Source: G963691885 sp963691885
GTDB taxonomy: Bacteria; Pseudomonadota; Alphaproteobacteria; UBA8366; Aestuariispiraceae
Direction: 5' to 3'
Assembly: GCA_963691885.1 (NCBI GenBank)
Contig: OY829843.1
Span: 4,278,001 to 4,342,000, forward strand
Length of the DNA stretch: 64,000 nt
This document shows, in pieces, positions 8,830-16,738 of the stretch. The first letter of the stretch is position 1, and each line of letters opens with the position of its first letter. The notes beneath the pieces are model-generated. The model made no database searches and was not told where the DNA came from. It saw only the letters and a list, made by a program, of their open reading frames with translations. The position numbers and the translations under genes were made by a program.

Positions 8830-10179
8830 GTGAAAGAAGTACATGTAATCGGTGGCGGATTGGCCGGGTCCGAGGCGACATGGCAATTGGTACAGTCCGG
8901 TGTGCCCGTTGTATTGCATGAAATGCGCCCGGTCCGGAAGACCGACGCCCACGACACGGATGGTCTGGCCGAACTGGTCTGCTCCAACTCTTTTCGCTCC
9001 GACGACGCGGAATATAACGCTGTCGGCCTGCTGCATCAGGAAATGCGACGCTGCAATTCACTCATTCTGCGGTGTGGCGACGATGCGAAACTGCCAGCCG
9101 GTGGCGCATTGGCCGTTGACCGCGAGGAATTCAGCCGGGCTGTAACCAGAGAGCTCGAAAATCACCCGCTCGTCACAATCGATCGCTCCGAGATCGAGGG
9201 GCTTCCACCCGAAGAGTGGGACAATATAATCGTTGCGACAGGTCCGCTGACCTCGCCCTCCCTTGCCGCCGCAATCCGGGAATTGACCGGTGATGAGCAA
9301 TTGGCCTTCTTTGACGCAATTGCCCCGATCATTCATCGCGACAGCATCGATTTCGACAAAGTCTGGTTCCAATCCCGCTATGACAAGGGAGATGGCAAAG
9401 ACTATATCAATTGCCCGATGACGGAAGCGGAATACAATGCCTTCTTGGATGCGTTGGACACGGCCGAGAAGACAGAGTTCAAAGAGTGGGAGAAAGACAC
9501 CCCCTATTTCGAAGCTTGCCTTCCCATAGAGGTCATGGCTGAAAGGGGACGCGAGACCCTGCGTTTCGGTCCCATGAAGCCGGTTGGACTGACCAATGCC
9601 CATGACGGATCGCGGCCCCATGCGGTTGTTCAGCTCCGTCAGGACAATGCCCTTGGAACCTTGTGGAACATGGTCGGATTTCAGACCAAACTGAAATATG
9701 GTGCCCAGACAGAGGTCCTGCGCATGATCCCCGGGCTTGAAAAAGCTGAATTCGCCCGTCTTGGCGGTATCCACCGGAACACTTTTATAAATTCGCCAAG
9801 ATTGCTCGACGAAACACTTCGCATGAAAGCCCGCCCCGCCCTGCGTTTCGCGGGCCAGGTCACAGGCGTTGAGGGTTATGTGGAATCCGCGGCAATCGGT
9901 TTGATCGCCGGGCGATTTGCTGCATCAGAGCGTTTGGGAACACCCTATGATCCACCACCTGAAACGACAGCCCTGGGTGCCCTGCTCGGCCACATAACCG
10001 GTGGGGCCGACAGTTCGACTTTCCAGCCAATGAACGTGAACTTCGGTCTTTTCCCGCCGCCCCTGCCACCTGAGGGCAAACGCAAGATCAAAGGTCGGGA
10101 CCGGAAACTGGCAATTTCTACACGGGCCCGCGCCGCGCTTGGCGAATGGCTGGGCGACGCAAATATGGCGGCAGAATAG
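8830..10179 (+). CDS. trmFO: folate/FAD-dependent tRNA (uracil-54-C5) methyltransferase
   Basis: TrmFO makes m5U54 in the T-loop of tRNA using methylenetetrahydrofolate and FAD. The N-terminus has the dinucleotide-binding motif VHVIGGGLAGSEA, then the family stretch LAELVCSNSFRSDDAEYNAVGLLHQEMRR, where the cysteine of CSNSFRS is typical. The middle contains ACLPIEVMAERGRETLRFGPMKPVGL, and the C-terminus has GQVTGVEGYVESAAIGLIAG and the conserved FQPMNVNFGLFPPL-like segment. GTG 8830 gives the usual N-terminus and follows GGAG; an in-frame ATG at 8806 would add eight residues but has no ribosome site. Length is about 449 residues, normal for the family. Confidence 0.95.
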   Translation: MKEVHVIGGGLAGSEATWQLVQSGVPVVLHEMRPVRKTDAHDTDGLAELVCSNSFRSDDAEYNAVGLLHQEMRRCNSLILRCGDDAKLPAGGALAVDREEFSRAVTRELENHPLVTIDRSEIEGLPPEEWDNIIVATGPLTSPSLAAAIRELTGDEQLAFFDAIAPIIHRDSIDFDKVWFQSRYDKGDGKDYINCPMTEAEYNAFLDALDTAEKTEFKEWEKDTPYFEACLPIEVMAERGRETLRFGPMKPVGLTNAHDGSRPHAVVQLRQDNALGTLWNMVGFQTKLKYGAQTEVLRMIPGLEKAEFARLGGIHRNTFINSPRLLDETLRMKARPALRFAGQVTGVEGYVESAAIGLIAGRFAASERLGTPYDPPPETTALGALLGHITGGADSSTFQPMNVNFGLFPPPLPPEGKRKIKGRDRKLAISTRARAALGEWLGDANMAAE

Positions 10180-10194
10180 TCTCCGCCGCCATAT
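10163..10194. terminator. bidirectional hairpin between convergent trmFO and flagellin-like gene
   Basis: Perfect 10-base arms ATATGGCGGC (10163-10172) and GCCGCCATAT (10185-10194) enclose a 12-base loop containing the trmFO stop codon. There is no immediate T tract, so intrinsic termination is probable rather than certain. It lies where two convergent genes meet. Confidence 0.5.
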
Positions 10195-10220
10195 CACATT
10201 GGTTTGCTCTTTAAACTAGA

Positions 10221-11123
10221 TCAGGCCGACCCTTCAATCAGCGAAAGAAGCGCTCTTTGCTGACCGCCAGACACGCCCAGTGACTGGGTTGCGATCTGCT
10301 GGCTGGTCCGCGAGGCAACGTTCAATGCAGCCTCCTCGTTGAGATCGGCCAAAGTGAGGTTATCCGCACCGGCTTGCAGCTCATTTGCGATTGCATCATT
10401 GAACTGGGCCCGTTCCTGCAGAAGGGCAACCGACCCGCCAAATTGCTGCGCTTGCCCGCGAAGCCTCGAGATCCCGTCCTCAATTGTCCGAATAACCGTG
10501 TCCAGTTCTTCCGGATTGTTGATCAGACTTGTGAAGTCGCCCTCTGACAACCCGAACTGGTCGAGGCGAATGTCGCCAGCACTGTCGAAAGCATCAACAG
10601 AGAACAGGCCGTTTGCTGTATCAGCCGTTTCAGAAATAAGGTTCCGTCCCTGAATGGATACGCCGGATTCCTCCTGATCGCTGAACTGGATCTCAAGCCG
10701 GTTGTTGGTGGAGCTCAGCAGGTTTGTCCCGTTGAAAGATGCATCCTGGGCAACCTGAGATATCTGGTTTCCGATCTGCTCAAACTGGCGGGAAATTGCC
10801 GCCAACTGACTTGGATCGGTCGTCGACCGCGCAGATTCTGCAAGTCCCTGCAGCTGGCGCGAAAACTGTTCAATGGTATCGGTGGCCGCCAGACTGGTAC
10901 GCAGCGTGCTGATGCCCTGGTCAATCTCTTCGCGGCGTTGCGTAAATTCCGCCCCGCGCTGGGTCAATTGCTGCGCAATGAAAAACGCGGTCGGATTGTC
11001 GTTGACCGAATTTACACTGCGACCAGTTGTCAGATTTTGGTTGGTTCTGTCGGTTACCGAATTTGTACGTTGTAACGCGACGAGCGACGCACGCTGCGCC
11101 GCGGTCAGAGACACGTCAGACAT
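10221..11123 (-). CDS. flagellin-like protein (D0/D1 domains only)
   Basis: The 300-residue protein has the N- and C-terminal helical domains of flagellins. The N-terminus contains RTNSVTDRTNQNLTTGRSVNSVNDNPTAFFIAQQL, equivalent to the conserved LSTGKRINSAxDDPA region. The C-terminus contains LADLNEEAALNVASRTSQQIATQSLGVSGGQQRALLSLI, equivalent to the TDIAEEVAxL...Q segment. The central variable region is short, so the filament surface would be minimal. AGGAG precedes the ATG. No other flagellar genes lie in the window; it sits alone between trmFO and the NDUFAF6-like gene. It could be a minor flagellin or a hook-filament-related protein. The family is clear, the role is not. Confidence 0.85.
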   Translation of the reverse strand: MSDVSLTAAQRASLVALQRTNSVTDRTNQNLTTGRSVNSVNDNPTAFFIAQQLTQRGAEFTQRREEIDQGISTLRTSLAATDTIEQFSRQLQGLAESARSTTDPSQLAAISRQFEQIGNQISQVAQDASFNGTNLLSSTNNRLEIQFSDQEESGVSIQGRNLISETADTANGLFSVDAFDSAGDIRLDQFGLSEGDFTSLINNPEELDTVIRTIEDGISRLRGQAQQFGGSVALLQERAQFNDAIANELQAGADNLTLADLNEEAALNVASRTSQQIATQSLGVSGGQQRALLSLIEGSA

Positions 11124-11248
11124 TCTTCTCTCCTATCGGGTTCTCCCAATCTCTCTCACTTCCAATATACCATCGTAGTTTTCAAATGTACAATTTAGAC
11201 GAATTAAATACATAAAATTATAGGGATTGTGCCAATTGGCCCCGTCGC

Positions 11249-12124
11249 TCACATAACGCCGAACGAACGTTTCAAAGCCAGACGTAACGGCTGAGTCACC
11301 TTGTTTCGCGAAAGGGTGGAATGAAAACAATCGCCATTTACCGCGGCCAGCTGGGCACAAGTGTCCCGGGCAATGGTTGCAAAAGCCAAGGCTGGAAAAG
11401 CTTGCCTGACATCGGAGCGAGAGATCTCGTTTTCAATCAGTCTCTCGTCACTTTTTTTAATAATATCAATGGCATGATGACAAATTTCCGAAACGACTTG
11501 ATGGAGTTCCGGGACCGACCTGGCCTCATTGAGATCATCCTGCGAGATCCCGTGGCGGCGTGAAAGTTCAAGGGGTATCCAAACCTGCCTTGCGCGCAGA
11601 TGAAACGGCAGCGCCCGCATTAAGCCTGACAGACCGTAGGCCGTACCGATATCTTCTGCCAGATTGTGCAATTCCGGTTTGTCAGGCACGGCAATCAACG
11701 ACGCGAGCCGCGTCAGACGACCGGCCGTCGCTCGGCACGTATCCTCAAGCTGAGACAGTGTTCCGGGTGCCTGCACGTCAAGCGACTGTTCCCGTGCGTC
11801 TATCAAGGCGTTGAGTTCGGCAATTGGAAGATTTCTGGAACGTACCGCATCGGCCAGGGCCAGGACCCCCTGATGCTTCCTGGGTGTTCCACTCGCAATT
11901 TCGTCCAGGGCATCCCGCCACCATTGCAAACGGATCTGACCCAAAAGAGGTTCAGACACAATATCCGGAATCTTCGCCAGTTCCAGATTGAACGCATAAA
12001 GCGCAAGAAGAGGGTTTCGGTCGGATGGATTGGCCAGCATGGCGGACAGAAACCGGTCTCGATCACCCGCCTGAACCGCCTGTGCGCAGAAATCGAAATT
12101 GTCATCCCTGTCAGAGGTCGTCAT
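11249..12124 (-). CDS. NDUFAF6-like squalene/phytoene synthase-fold protein
   Basis: This 291-residue protein has the squalene/phytoene synthase fold but matches the NDUFAF6 branch, whose mitochondrial member helps assemble respiratory complex I. The diagnostic stretch is LYAFNLELAKIPDIVSEPLLGQIRLQWWRDALDEI. There the aspartate-rich diphosphate-binding motif of true synthases is replaced, so prenyl-transfer activity is unlikely. Later GLSGLMRALPFHLRARQVWIPLELSRRHGISQDD also follows NDUFAF6. It overlaps the preceding synthase-like gene by 14 bases. An NDUFAF3-like gene lies about 10 kb away beside secF. The family is clear; a role in complex I assembly is inferred from mitochondria. Confidence 0.82.
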   Translation of the reverse strand: MTTSDRDDNFDFCAQAVQAGDRDRFLSAMLANPSDRNPLLALYAFNLELAKIPDIVSEPLLGQIRLQWWRDALDEIASGTPRKHQGVLALADAVRSRNLPIAELNALIDAREQSLDVQAPGTLSQLEDTCRATAGRLTRLASLIAVPDKPELHNLAEDIGTAYGLSGLMRALPFHLRARQVWIPLELSRRHGISQDDLNEARSVPELHQVVSEICHHAIDIIKKSDERLIENEISRSDVRQAFPALAFATIARDTCAQLAAVNGDCFHSTLSRNKVTQPLRLALKRSFGVM

Positions 12125-13139
12125 CGACGGCCTCCGAATTCACAACTGGCGATAGCGCTTCTGCGCGAACAGCTTCAACCTTTGACCGGTCCCTGGCCAA
12201 AACGAATTCCGGATCCGCCATTATTCGGTCATGCAACGCGCAGTAAACACCCATCAGCGTTTTGAACGCCAGGCCTTCCCTGACGCCCAAAACCGGCATG
12301 ATGTGATCACGCCAATCCTCCGCCCGCTTCCGGAACGGATCCGTATGCTCCGATATTGCGGCAATCAGTTGATGAACACGTCCATCCCTCAAGGCTGTGT
12401 CCAGGGCACCGCCACTCAGCCCGTCTCTGGTTAACCCGCAAGGTTCGAGGACATCGTTTGGCAATGTCACCAGTAGAGCATTTGTTTCTGCATCTTTTGT
12501 AAGGTCCCGCATAATGTGAACCAGATAGCAGAATATCGCGATATCCCGTGCGCATTCCTGGGGTGCATCGGGCAATCCGTTGGTGCAGGATCCATCCGTT
12601 TCAAACCGTGCGGCCAGCAGGTAGAGAAAGATTGCCGCTGGCGCGACCGTGGCCCCTTCACAATAGGAATGGAAATCGTCCCAGGTCACGAAAGGCTTTT
12701 CATCGATATCCCGCCGCATCGCCTGAGCGAGCGCTTCCCAAGGCTGAAGGGTAAGATCTGACCGGGAAAACGAACCGCTCAGCGCAACCTGAATATCATC
12801 GCTCAAGACGCTAAAAGCGTGGACGGAGATCTCGCCACCGGACAGGTTTCCATCGATCGCATCAAGCCATGCCTGGATATGAGCATGTGCATCAGGGCGC
12901 TTCCGTCTTCTTTCTTCATCACTCTGCATCAGAAACTCATCATCCACAAAGTCATCAATGACCCGCATGGAGGCGTAAGAACTGACAAAGAGTGCGCGGC
13001 GACGGGATGAAAGCGTCCGCCCGACGAACCACAGATTTGAGCCACTGGCCTCAGCGATGCCAGTACAAACGCGCAGTGCGGCTTTCAGTCGCGCGGAATC
13101 CTGCCAGGGCAAGTCTTTCACTGAATTTCCTTCAACCAT
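12111..13139 (-). CDS. squalene/phytoene synthase-family protein
   Basis: A 342-residue head-to-head prenyl synthase homologue. Unlike its overlapping neighbour it keeps both aspartate-rich motifs that bind magnesium-diphosphate: SYASMRVIDDFVDDE near residue 55-70 and LVHIMRDLTKDAETN near 205-220. YCEGATVAPAAIFLYLL fits the conserved CxxVAG-like helix. This suggests joining of two prenyl diphosphates into squalene, dehydrosqualene or phytoene, but the product cannot be assigned. No desaturase, hopanoid cyclase or HpnE-like gene is in the window. It is first in a two-gene operon with the NDUFAF6-like gene and divergent from sodB. Confidence 0.78.
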   Translation of the reverse strand: MVEGNSVKDLPWQDSARLKAALRVCTGIAEASGSNLWFVGRTLSSRRRALFVSSYASMRVIDDFVDDEFLMQSDEERRRKRPDAHAHIQAWLDAIDGNLSGGEISVHAFSVLSDDIQVALSGSFSRSDLTLQPWEALAQAMRRDIDEKPFVTWDDFHSYCEGATVAPAAIFLYLLAARFETDGSCTNGLPDAPQECARDIAIFCYLVHIMRDLTKDAETNALLVTLPNDVLEPCGLTRDGLSGGALDTALRDGRVHQLIAAISEHTDPFRKRAEDWRDHIMPVLGVREGLAFKTLMGVYCALHDRIMADPEFVLARDRSKVEAVRAEALSPVVNSEAVDDDL

Positions 13140-13377
13140 TCCCTGTCGAGAAAACGCGATCTGGAACAGTGCCGCAATCGCAAATCAACCGGTTTGAGCA
13201 GAATTTGCCCGTTCCATTGCAAGATTGTGAGAAGACAGCGTTTTTATTGCCCCCATCGGTCTTTGTCCCTTGTCAGAATAGGGATTCGGACCATATTTTG
13301 AGCCAGCTTTGCACGTCCTGCACTTTATTGGGTCGGCGCACGGTTTCAAGAAACACAAACGAAGAGGCACGGGTCAA

Positions 13378-13977
13378 ATGGCTTTTGAACTTCCCGCACT
13401 GCCATATGCGCAGGATGCACTGGAACCCCATATCACAGCGAACACGCTGAGTTTCCACCACGGCAAACATCACAACACCTACGTCACCAACCTGAACAAT
13501 ATGGTTGCTGACAGCGATCTTGCCAATAAATCACTTGAAGAAATCATCACCACTGTGGCCGGTGACGCTGGCAAAGCCGGTATCTTCAACAATGCTGCAC
13601 AGGTCTGGAACCACACATTCTACTGGAATTCCATGTCACCGAATGGTGGTGGTGCACCAACCGGCGCCATTGCTGACAAGATCAACGCCGATTTCGGCAG
13701 CTTTGACAAATTCGTCGAAGAATTCAAAGTCGCGGCAACCACACAGTTCGGTAGCGGCTGGGCCTGGCTCGTTCTGGATGGTGGCACCCTCAAAGTGACC
13801 AAGACAGGCAACGCTGATTCCCCGATTGCCCATGGTCAGACACCGATCCTGACAATCGATGTTTGGGAGCATGCCTATTACCTGGATTTCCAGAACCGCC
13901 GTCCTGACTATATCTCGACATTCCTCGGTAGCCTGGTTAACTGGGATTTTGCGAACGCAAATCTGGCCGCCGCGTAA
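13378..13977 (+). CDS. sodB: superoxide dismutase, iron type
   Basis: This converts superoxide to hydrogen peroxide and oxygen in the cytoplasm. The 199-residue protein starts MAFELPALPYAQDALEPHIT. It contains the metal-ligand regions LSFHHGKHHNTYV, QVWNHTFYWNSM and DVWEHAYYLDFQNRRPDYI. The glutamine in AAQVWNHTFYW, placed before the second histidine ligand, is the arrangement typical of Fe enzymes; manganese enzymes carry glycine there. The start is ATG 13378; an upstream extension from 13309 has no homology. It is monocistronic, with a terminator 20 bases after the stop codon. Confidence 0.96.
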   Translation: MAFELPALPYAQDALEPHITANTLSFHHGKHHNTYVTNLNNMVADSDLANKSLEEIITTVAGDAGKAGIFNNAAQVWNHTFYWNSMSPNGGGAPTGAIADKINADFGSFDKFVEEFKVAATTQFGSGWAWLVLDGGTLKVTKTGNADSPIAHGQTPILTIDVWEHAYYLDFQNRRPDYISTFLGSLVNWDFANANLAAA

Positions 13978-14000
13978 AGCGATCAACGCTTCTTTTGAAA

Positions 14001-14026
14001 AACCCCGCGCATCAGCGGGGTTTTTT
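14001..14026 (+). terminator. rho-independent terminator after sodB
   Basis: CCCCGC (14003-14008) pairs with GCGGGG (14015-14020) around GCATCA; flanking A/T pairs extend the stem and TTTTTT follows. A-rich sequence on the other side means it could also terminate the convergent GntR gene. Confidence 0.88.
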
Positions 14027-14035
14027 ATTGGGCAA

Positions 14036-14707
14036 TCAATGGAACGGAAATTCGTCTTCTGTTGCCAATTGCCAATAACTTCCCTCTTTTCGGCCTATAT
14101 GGGCATTCAACTGGGCAACGGCCGCTTCAACATCGTCCCTTTTCAAAGCCTCAACGATTTGTTGGTGTTCGTTATAGGATTTTTCCATATGCGGTGGATG
14201 CATCCCCAGGCGGTTGCGTAACGCCGCCATCTTGTGAGCAATCGTTTGATAGGCATCGTTTAGAAATCGATTGCCGGTATGGTCAAACAGTGTCTGGTGA
14301 AAGGCCGTGTCCAGGGCCAGATAACGCCTGTCATTTTCATCCTGTCGCGCATTTGTCATTTCTTCGACAATTGCACCCAGTTCACTCAAAAGTCCGGGTT
14401 TGTCATGATGGTGCGCTGACTTTAAGGCATGGGTCTCGAGACATTCCCTGACATCACAGATATCGGCAAGTTCACGCGCGGTCAGGGTAATCACAAAAGT
14501 ACCCCGCTGAGGTTCTGTCCGAACAAGCCCTTCCAGTTCCAGTCGGGCAAAAGCTTCCCGTACCGGTGTTCTGCTGACATCCAGACGTTTGGCGATTCCG
14601 GCTTCGGAGAGTGCGGCGCCGAGATCCAGTTCGCCCCCGACAATTTCGTCCCGCAGTGCTGTTGTGACCAGTTCGGTCAATGATTTAGGGCGTTCTATTC
14701 TATGCAT
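14036..14707 (-). CDS. GntR-family (FCD domain) transcriptional regulator
   Basis: The N-terminal winged helix-turn-helix contains LDLGAALSEAGIAKRLDVSRTPVREAFARLELEGLVRTEPQRGTFV, the GntR signature. The C-terminal helical FCD ligand domain has DVRECLETHALKSA, LALDTAFHQTLFDHTGNRFL and NEHQQIVEALKRDD, with metal-binding-type Asp and His residues. FCD regulators usually sense organic or sugar acids. It is divergent from the TRAP operon and is its likely regulator. I chose ATG 14707 (MHRIERPK), giving 223 residues; an upstream TTG at 14731 would add eight residues with no better ribosome site. Confidence 0.92.
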   Translation of the reverse strand: MHRIERPKSLTELVTTALRDEIVGGELDLGAALSEAGIAKRLDVSRTPVREAFARLELEGLVRTEPQRGTFVITLTARELADICDVRECLETHALKSAHHHDKPGLLSELGAIVEEMTNARQDENDRRYLALDTAFHQTLFDHTGNRFLNDAYQTIAHKMAALRNRLGMHPPHMEKSYNEHQQIVEALKRDDVEAAVAQLNAHIGRKEGSYWQLATEDEFPFH

Positions 14708-14771
14708 TTCTAATTCAACATTTGGTTTCAATACGCTTAGCAGTGATTCCTGCCTGAATCTACAATTGCAT

Positions 14772-14819
14772 CTGGCATACAGTATTTCATTATTGACACA
14801 TTGTATGTCAGTATGCCAG
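14772..14819. promoter_or_regulatory. inverted repeat and promoter region for the GntR/TRAP divergent genes
   Basis: CTGGCATAC (14772-14780) and GTATGCCAG (14811-14819) form a perfect nine-base inverted repeat 30 bases apart. Each arm contains GGCATAC-type sequence, and nearby GTATGTCA looks like a third related half-site. TTGACA (14793-14798) lies between the arms and could be a -35 box for dctQ. The layout fits two operator sites for the FCD regulator, perhaps joined by looping; binding is inference. Confidence 0.5.
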
Positions 14820-14893
14820 TAACAAGATCAACAGATAACCAGTTCCGACTTTGAACGGAACGAGATCAGGCAAGAGCCTGTGGTGGGGAAAAA

Positions 14894-15430
14894 GTGGGAA
14901 CCTTCGAAGAGACCTTTGTTCGATTGAACCGGATTGTGGTTGCGCTTGCCTTGGCTGCAATTTTCACAATCGTCTTTCTGAACGTCGTTGGCCGATACGG
15001 GTTTGGGTATTCCCCGGCATGGGCAGAGGAAACCGCCCGTTTTCTGATGATATTTGGAACATTCGCCGGTGCGGGACTTGCCCTTCGGGAAGGTCGCCTG
15101 GTCGAAATTGACCTGTTTATTCGTCCCGTACCCGAGAGAGCTAAAAAATTGATCCGTGTAGGCGCCGTGCTCGTCATGACAGCGTTCATGATCACCATTC
15201 TTTGGTACGGCACAAAATTCGTCTCATTCGGCTGGAACAAAGAGACAATGGCAACCGGGATATCCCGCGGCATACCCTATCTCGCAATTCCCGTCGGGGC
15301 CGGGCTGTTCCTGATCCACCTAGCCTTCTTCTGGAACAAATTTATCGCCAGAGAATTTGACGATACATCAAACGAAAGCCTGAACACAGACGCCGAGGAC
15401 CTGGATCCCGCATCGGATCCGAGGTTATAG
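14894..15430 (+). CDS. dctQ: TRAP transporter small membrane subunit, DctQ family
   Basis: The small four-helix subunit of a tripartite ATP-independent periplasmic transporter. Hydrophobic segments include VALALAAIFTIVFLNVVGRYGF, FLMIFGTFAGAGLALREGR, VLVMTAFMITILWYGTKFV and AIPVGAGLFLIHLAFF. WAEETARFLMIFGTFAGAGLA is the family signature. The start is GTG 14894 after a GGGGA ribosome site. It is the first gene of the operon, four bases before dctM. The symbol is used for the family; the C4-dicarboxylate specificity of the founding member is not implied. Confidence 0.93.
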   Translation: MGTFEETFVRLNRIVVALALAAIFTIVFLNVVGRYGFGYSPAWAEETARFLMIFGTFAGAGLALREGRLVEIDLFIRPVPERAKKLIRVGAVLVMTAFMITILWYGTKFVSFGWNKETMATGISRGIPYLAIPVGAGLFLIHLAFFWNKFIAREFDDTSNESLNTDAEDLDPASDPRL

Positions 15431-15434
15431 GCAC

Positions 15435-16721
15435 ATGGGACAGACACTCATACTTCTGTTCTTTCTGACCCTCGCGGCGGGTTTGCCGGTTGCTTTTACA
15501 ATGGGTGTGGCAGGCATGGCCGCTATCCTCATTGACGGCAGCTTGAACCCGCTTGCCGGTATTCAGCGCATGTTCGCGGGGATCGACTCCTTCCCGCTTA
15601 TGGCCGTCCCGTTTTTTGTGCTTGCGTCCGAACTGATGGGTGTTTGCGGTCTGACAAAGGCATTGCTTCGCTTTGCCAATGATCTGGTTGGCCATATTCG
15701 GGGTGGCCTTAGTCATGTAAACATCCTCGTCTCGATGCTGTTCGCCGGCATCTCCGGTTCCGCCCTCGCCGATGCCGCCGGTCCATCTGCCATCATCATG
15801 CGCATGATGCGCCGCGCGGGCTATGAGGCGAATTACGCTGGTGCCCTTTCCGCAGCGACGGCCACAATCGGACCGATTATTCCACCGTCCATTCTGATGG
15901 TGGTTTATGCCATCTCAGACAGCCGGGTCTCTGTCACGGGGCTGTTCCTTGCCGGAATACTGCCTGGAATCCTGATAAGGATCGCCCTTGCCGTAGTGAA
16001 CCACGTCGTTTCTGTCCGAAACGGGTATCGCGGTCGGGATCATCGCGCCAGCACCGGTGAGCTGGCGAGATCCGCAACGGGTGCCCTGCCCGCCCTGTTA
16101 ATGCCACTGATCATTCTGGGTGGAATTCTGGGCGGCATCTTTACCCCTACGGAAGCCGGTGCAGTCGCCTGCGCCTATGCTTTGATCTTGGGGTTTGCGC
16201 GGAGGGCGCTTACGGGGGCGACACTCTATGACGCTTTTTCCCGTGCCGCTGTAACGACATCCTCCGTGTTGCTGATTGTCGCCATGGCATCGGTATTCGG
16301 CTGGTTGCTGACCTATCAGCAAATACCGCAGACCATGGCGGCCTATTTGACCACCCTGACGGACAACCCGCTCGCAATCCTGTTTCTGCTGGCAGGGTTC
16401 GCCCTGATTTGCGGCTTGTTCATCGACACGCTCCCGGCCCTGATCATTTTAACACCGGTCCTCGGCCCGATCGCAGCCCAGGTGGGTATCGATCCACTGC
16501 ATTTTGCCATGATGCTCGTCCTCAACCTGACGATTGGCATGGTCACACCTCCGGTCGGGCCGGTTCTTTTCGTCATCGCGACGGTTGGACGCCTTCGTCT
16601 GGAAGGCGTGTCCCGCGCCGTTCTACCGCTGTTGTTTGCAGAGCTGTGCGTTCTTTTGCTGGTGATCCTGATCCCGCAGATCAGCACCGCCATACCCCGT
16701 TTTTTTGGTTTCACAAGTTAA
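15435..16721 (+). CDS. dctM: TRAP transporter large permease subunit, DctM family
   Basis: The 428-residue permease of the TRAP system, which drives solute uptake with a sodium or proton gradient. It is hydrophobic throughout, with about a dozen helices. Family motifs include FAGISGSALADAAGPSAIIMRMM, LSAATATIGPIIPPSILMVVYA, GIFTPTEAGAVACAYAL and LNLTIGMVTPPVGPVLFV. It follows dctQ by four bases and precedes the binding protein, the usual TRAP order Q-M-P. Substrate specificity is set by the binding protein, not by this subunit. Confidence 0.96.
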   Translation: MGQTLILLFFLTLAAGLPVAFTMGVAGMAAILIDGSLNPLAGIQRMFAGIDSFPLMAVPFFVLASELMGVCGLTKALLRFANDLVGHIRGGLSHVNILVSMLFAGISGSALADAAGPSAIIMRMMRRAGYEANYAGALSAATATIGPIIPPSILMVVYAISDSRVSVTGLFLAGILPGILIRIALAVVNHVVSVRNGYRGRDHRASTGELARSATGALPALLMPLIILGGILGGIFTPTEAGAVACAYALILGFARRALTGATLYDAFSRAAVTTSSVLLIVAMASVFGWLLTYQQIPQTMAAYLTTLTDNPLAILFLLAGFALICGLFIDTLPALIILTPVLGPIAAQVGIDPLHFAMMLVLNLTIGMVTPPVGPVLFVIATVGRLRLEGVSRAVLPLLFAELCVLLLVILIPQISTAIPRFFGFTS

Positions 16722-16738
16722 TGAGAAGGAGAATTACC

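Noticed and set aside
16409..16738. Upstream extension of the TRAP binding protein
   Set aside because: The extension overlaps dctM in another frame; GAAGGAG and a signal peptide mark the start at 16739.
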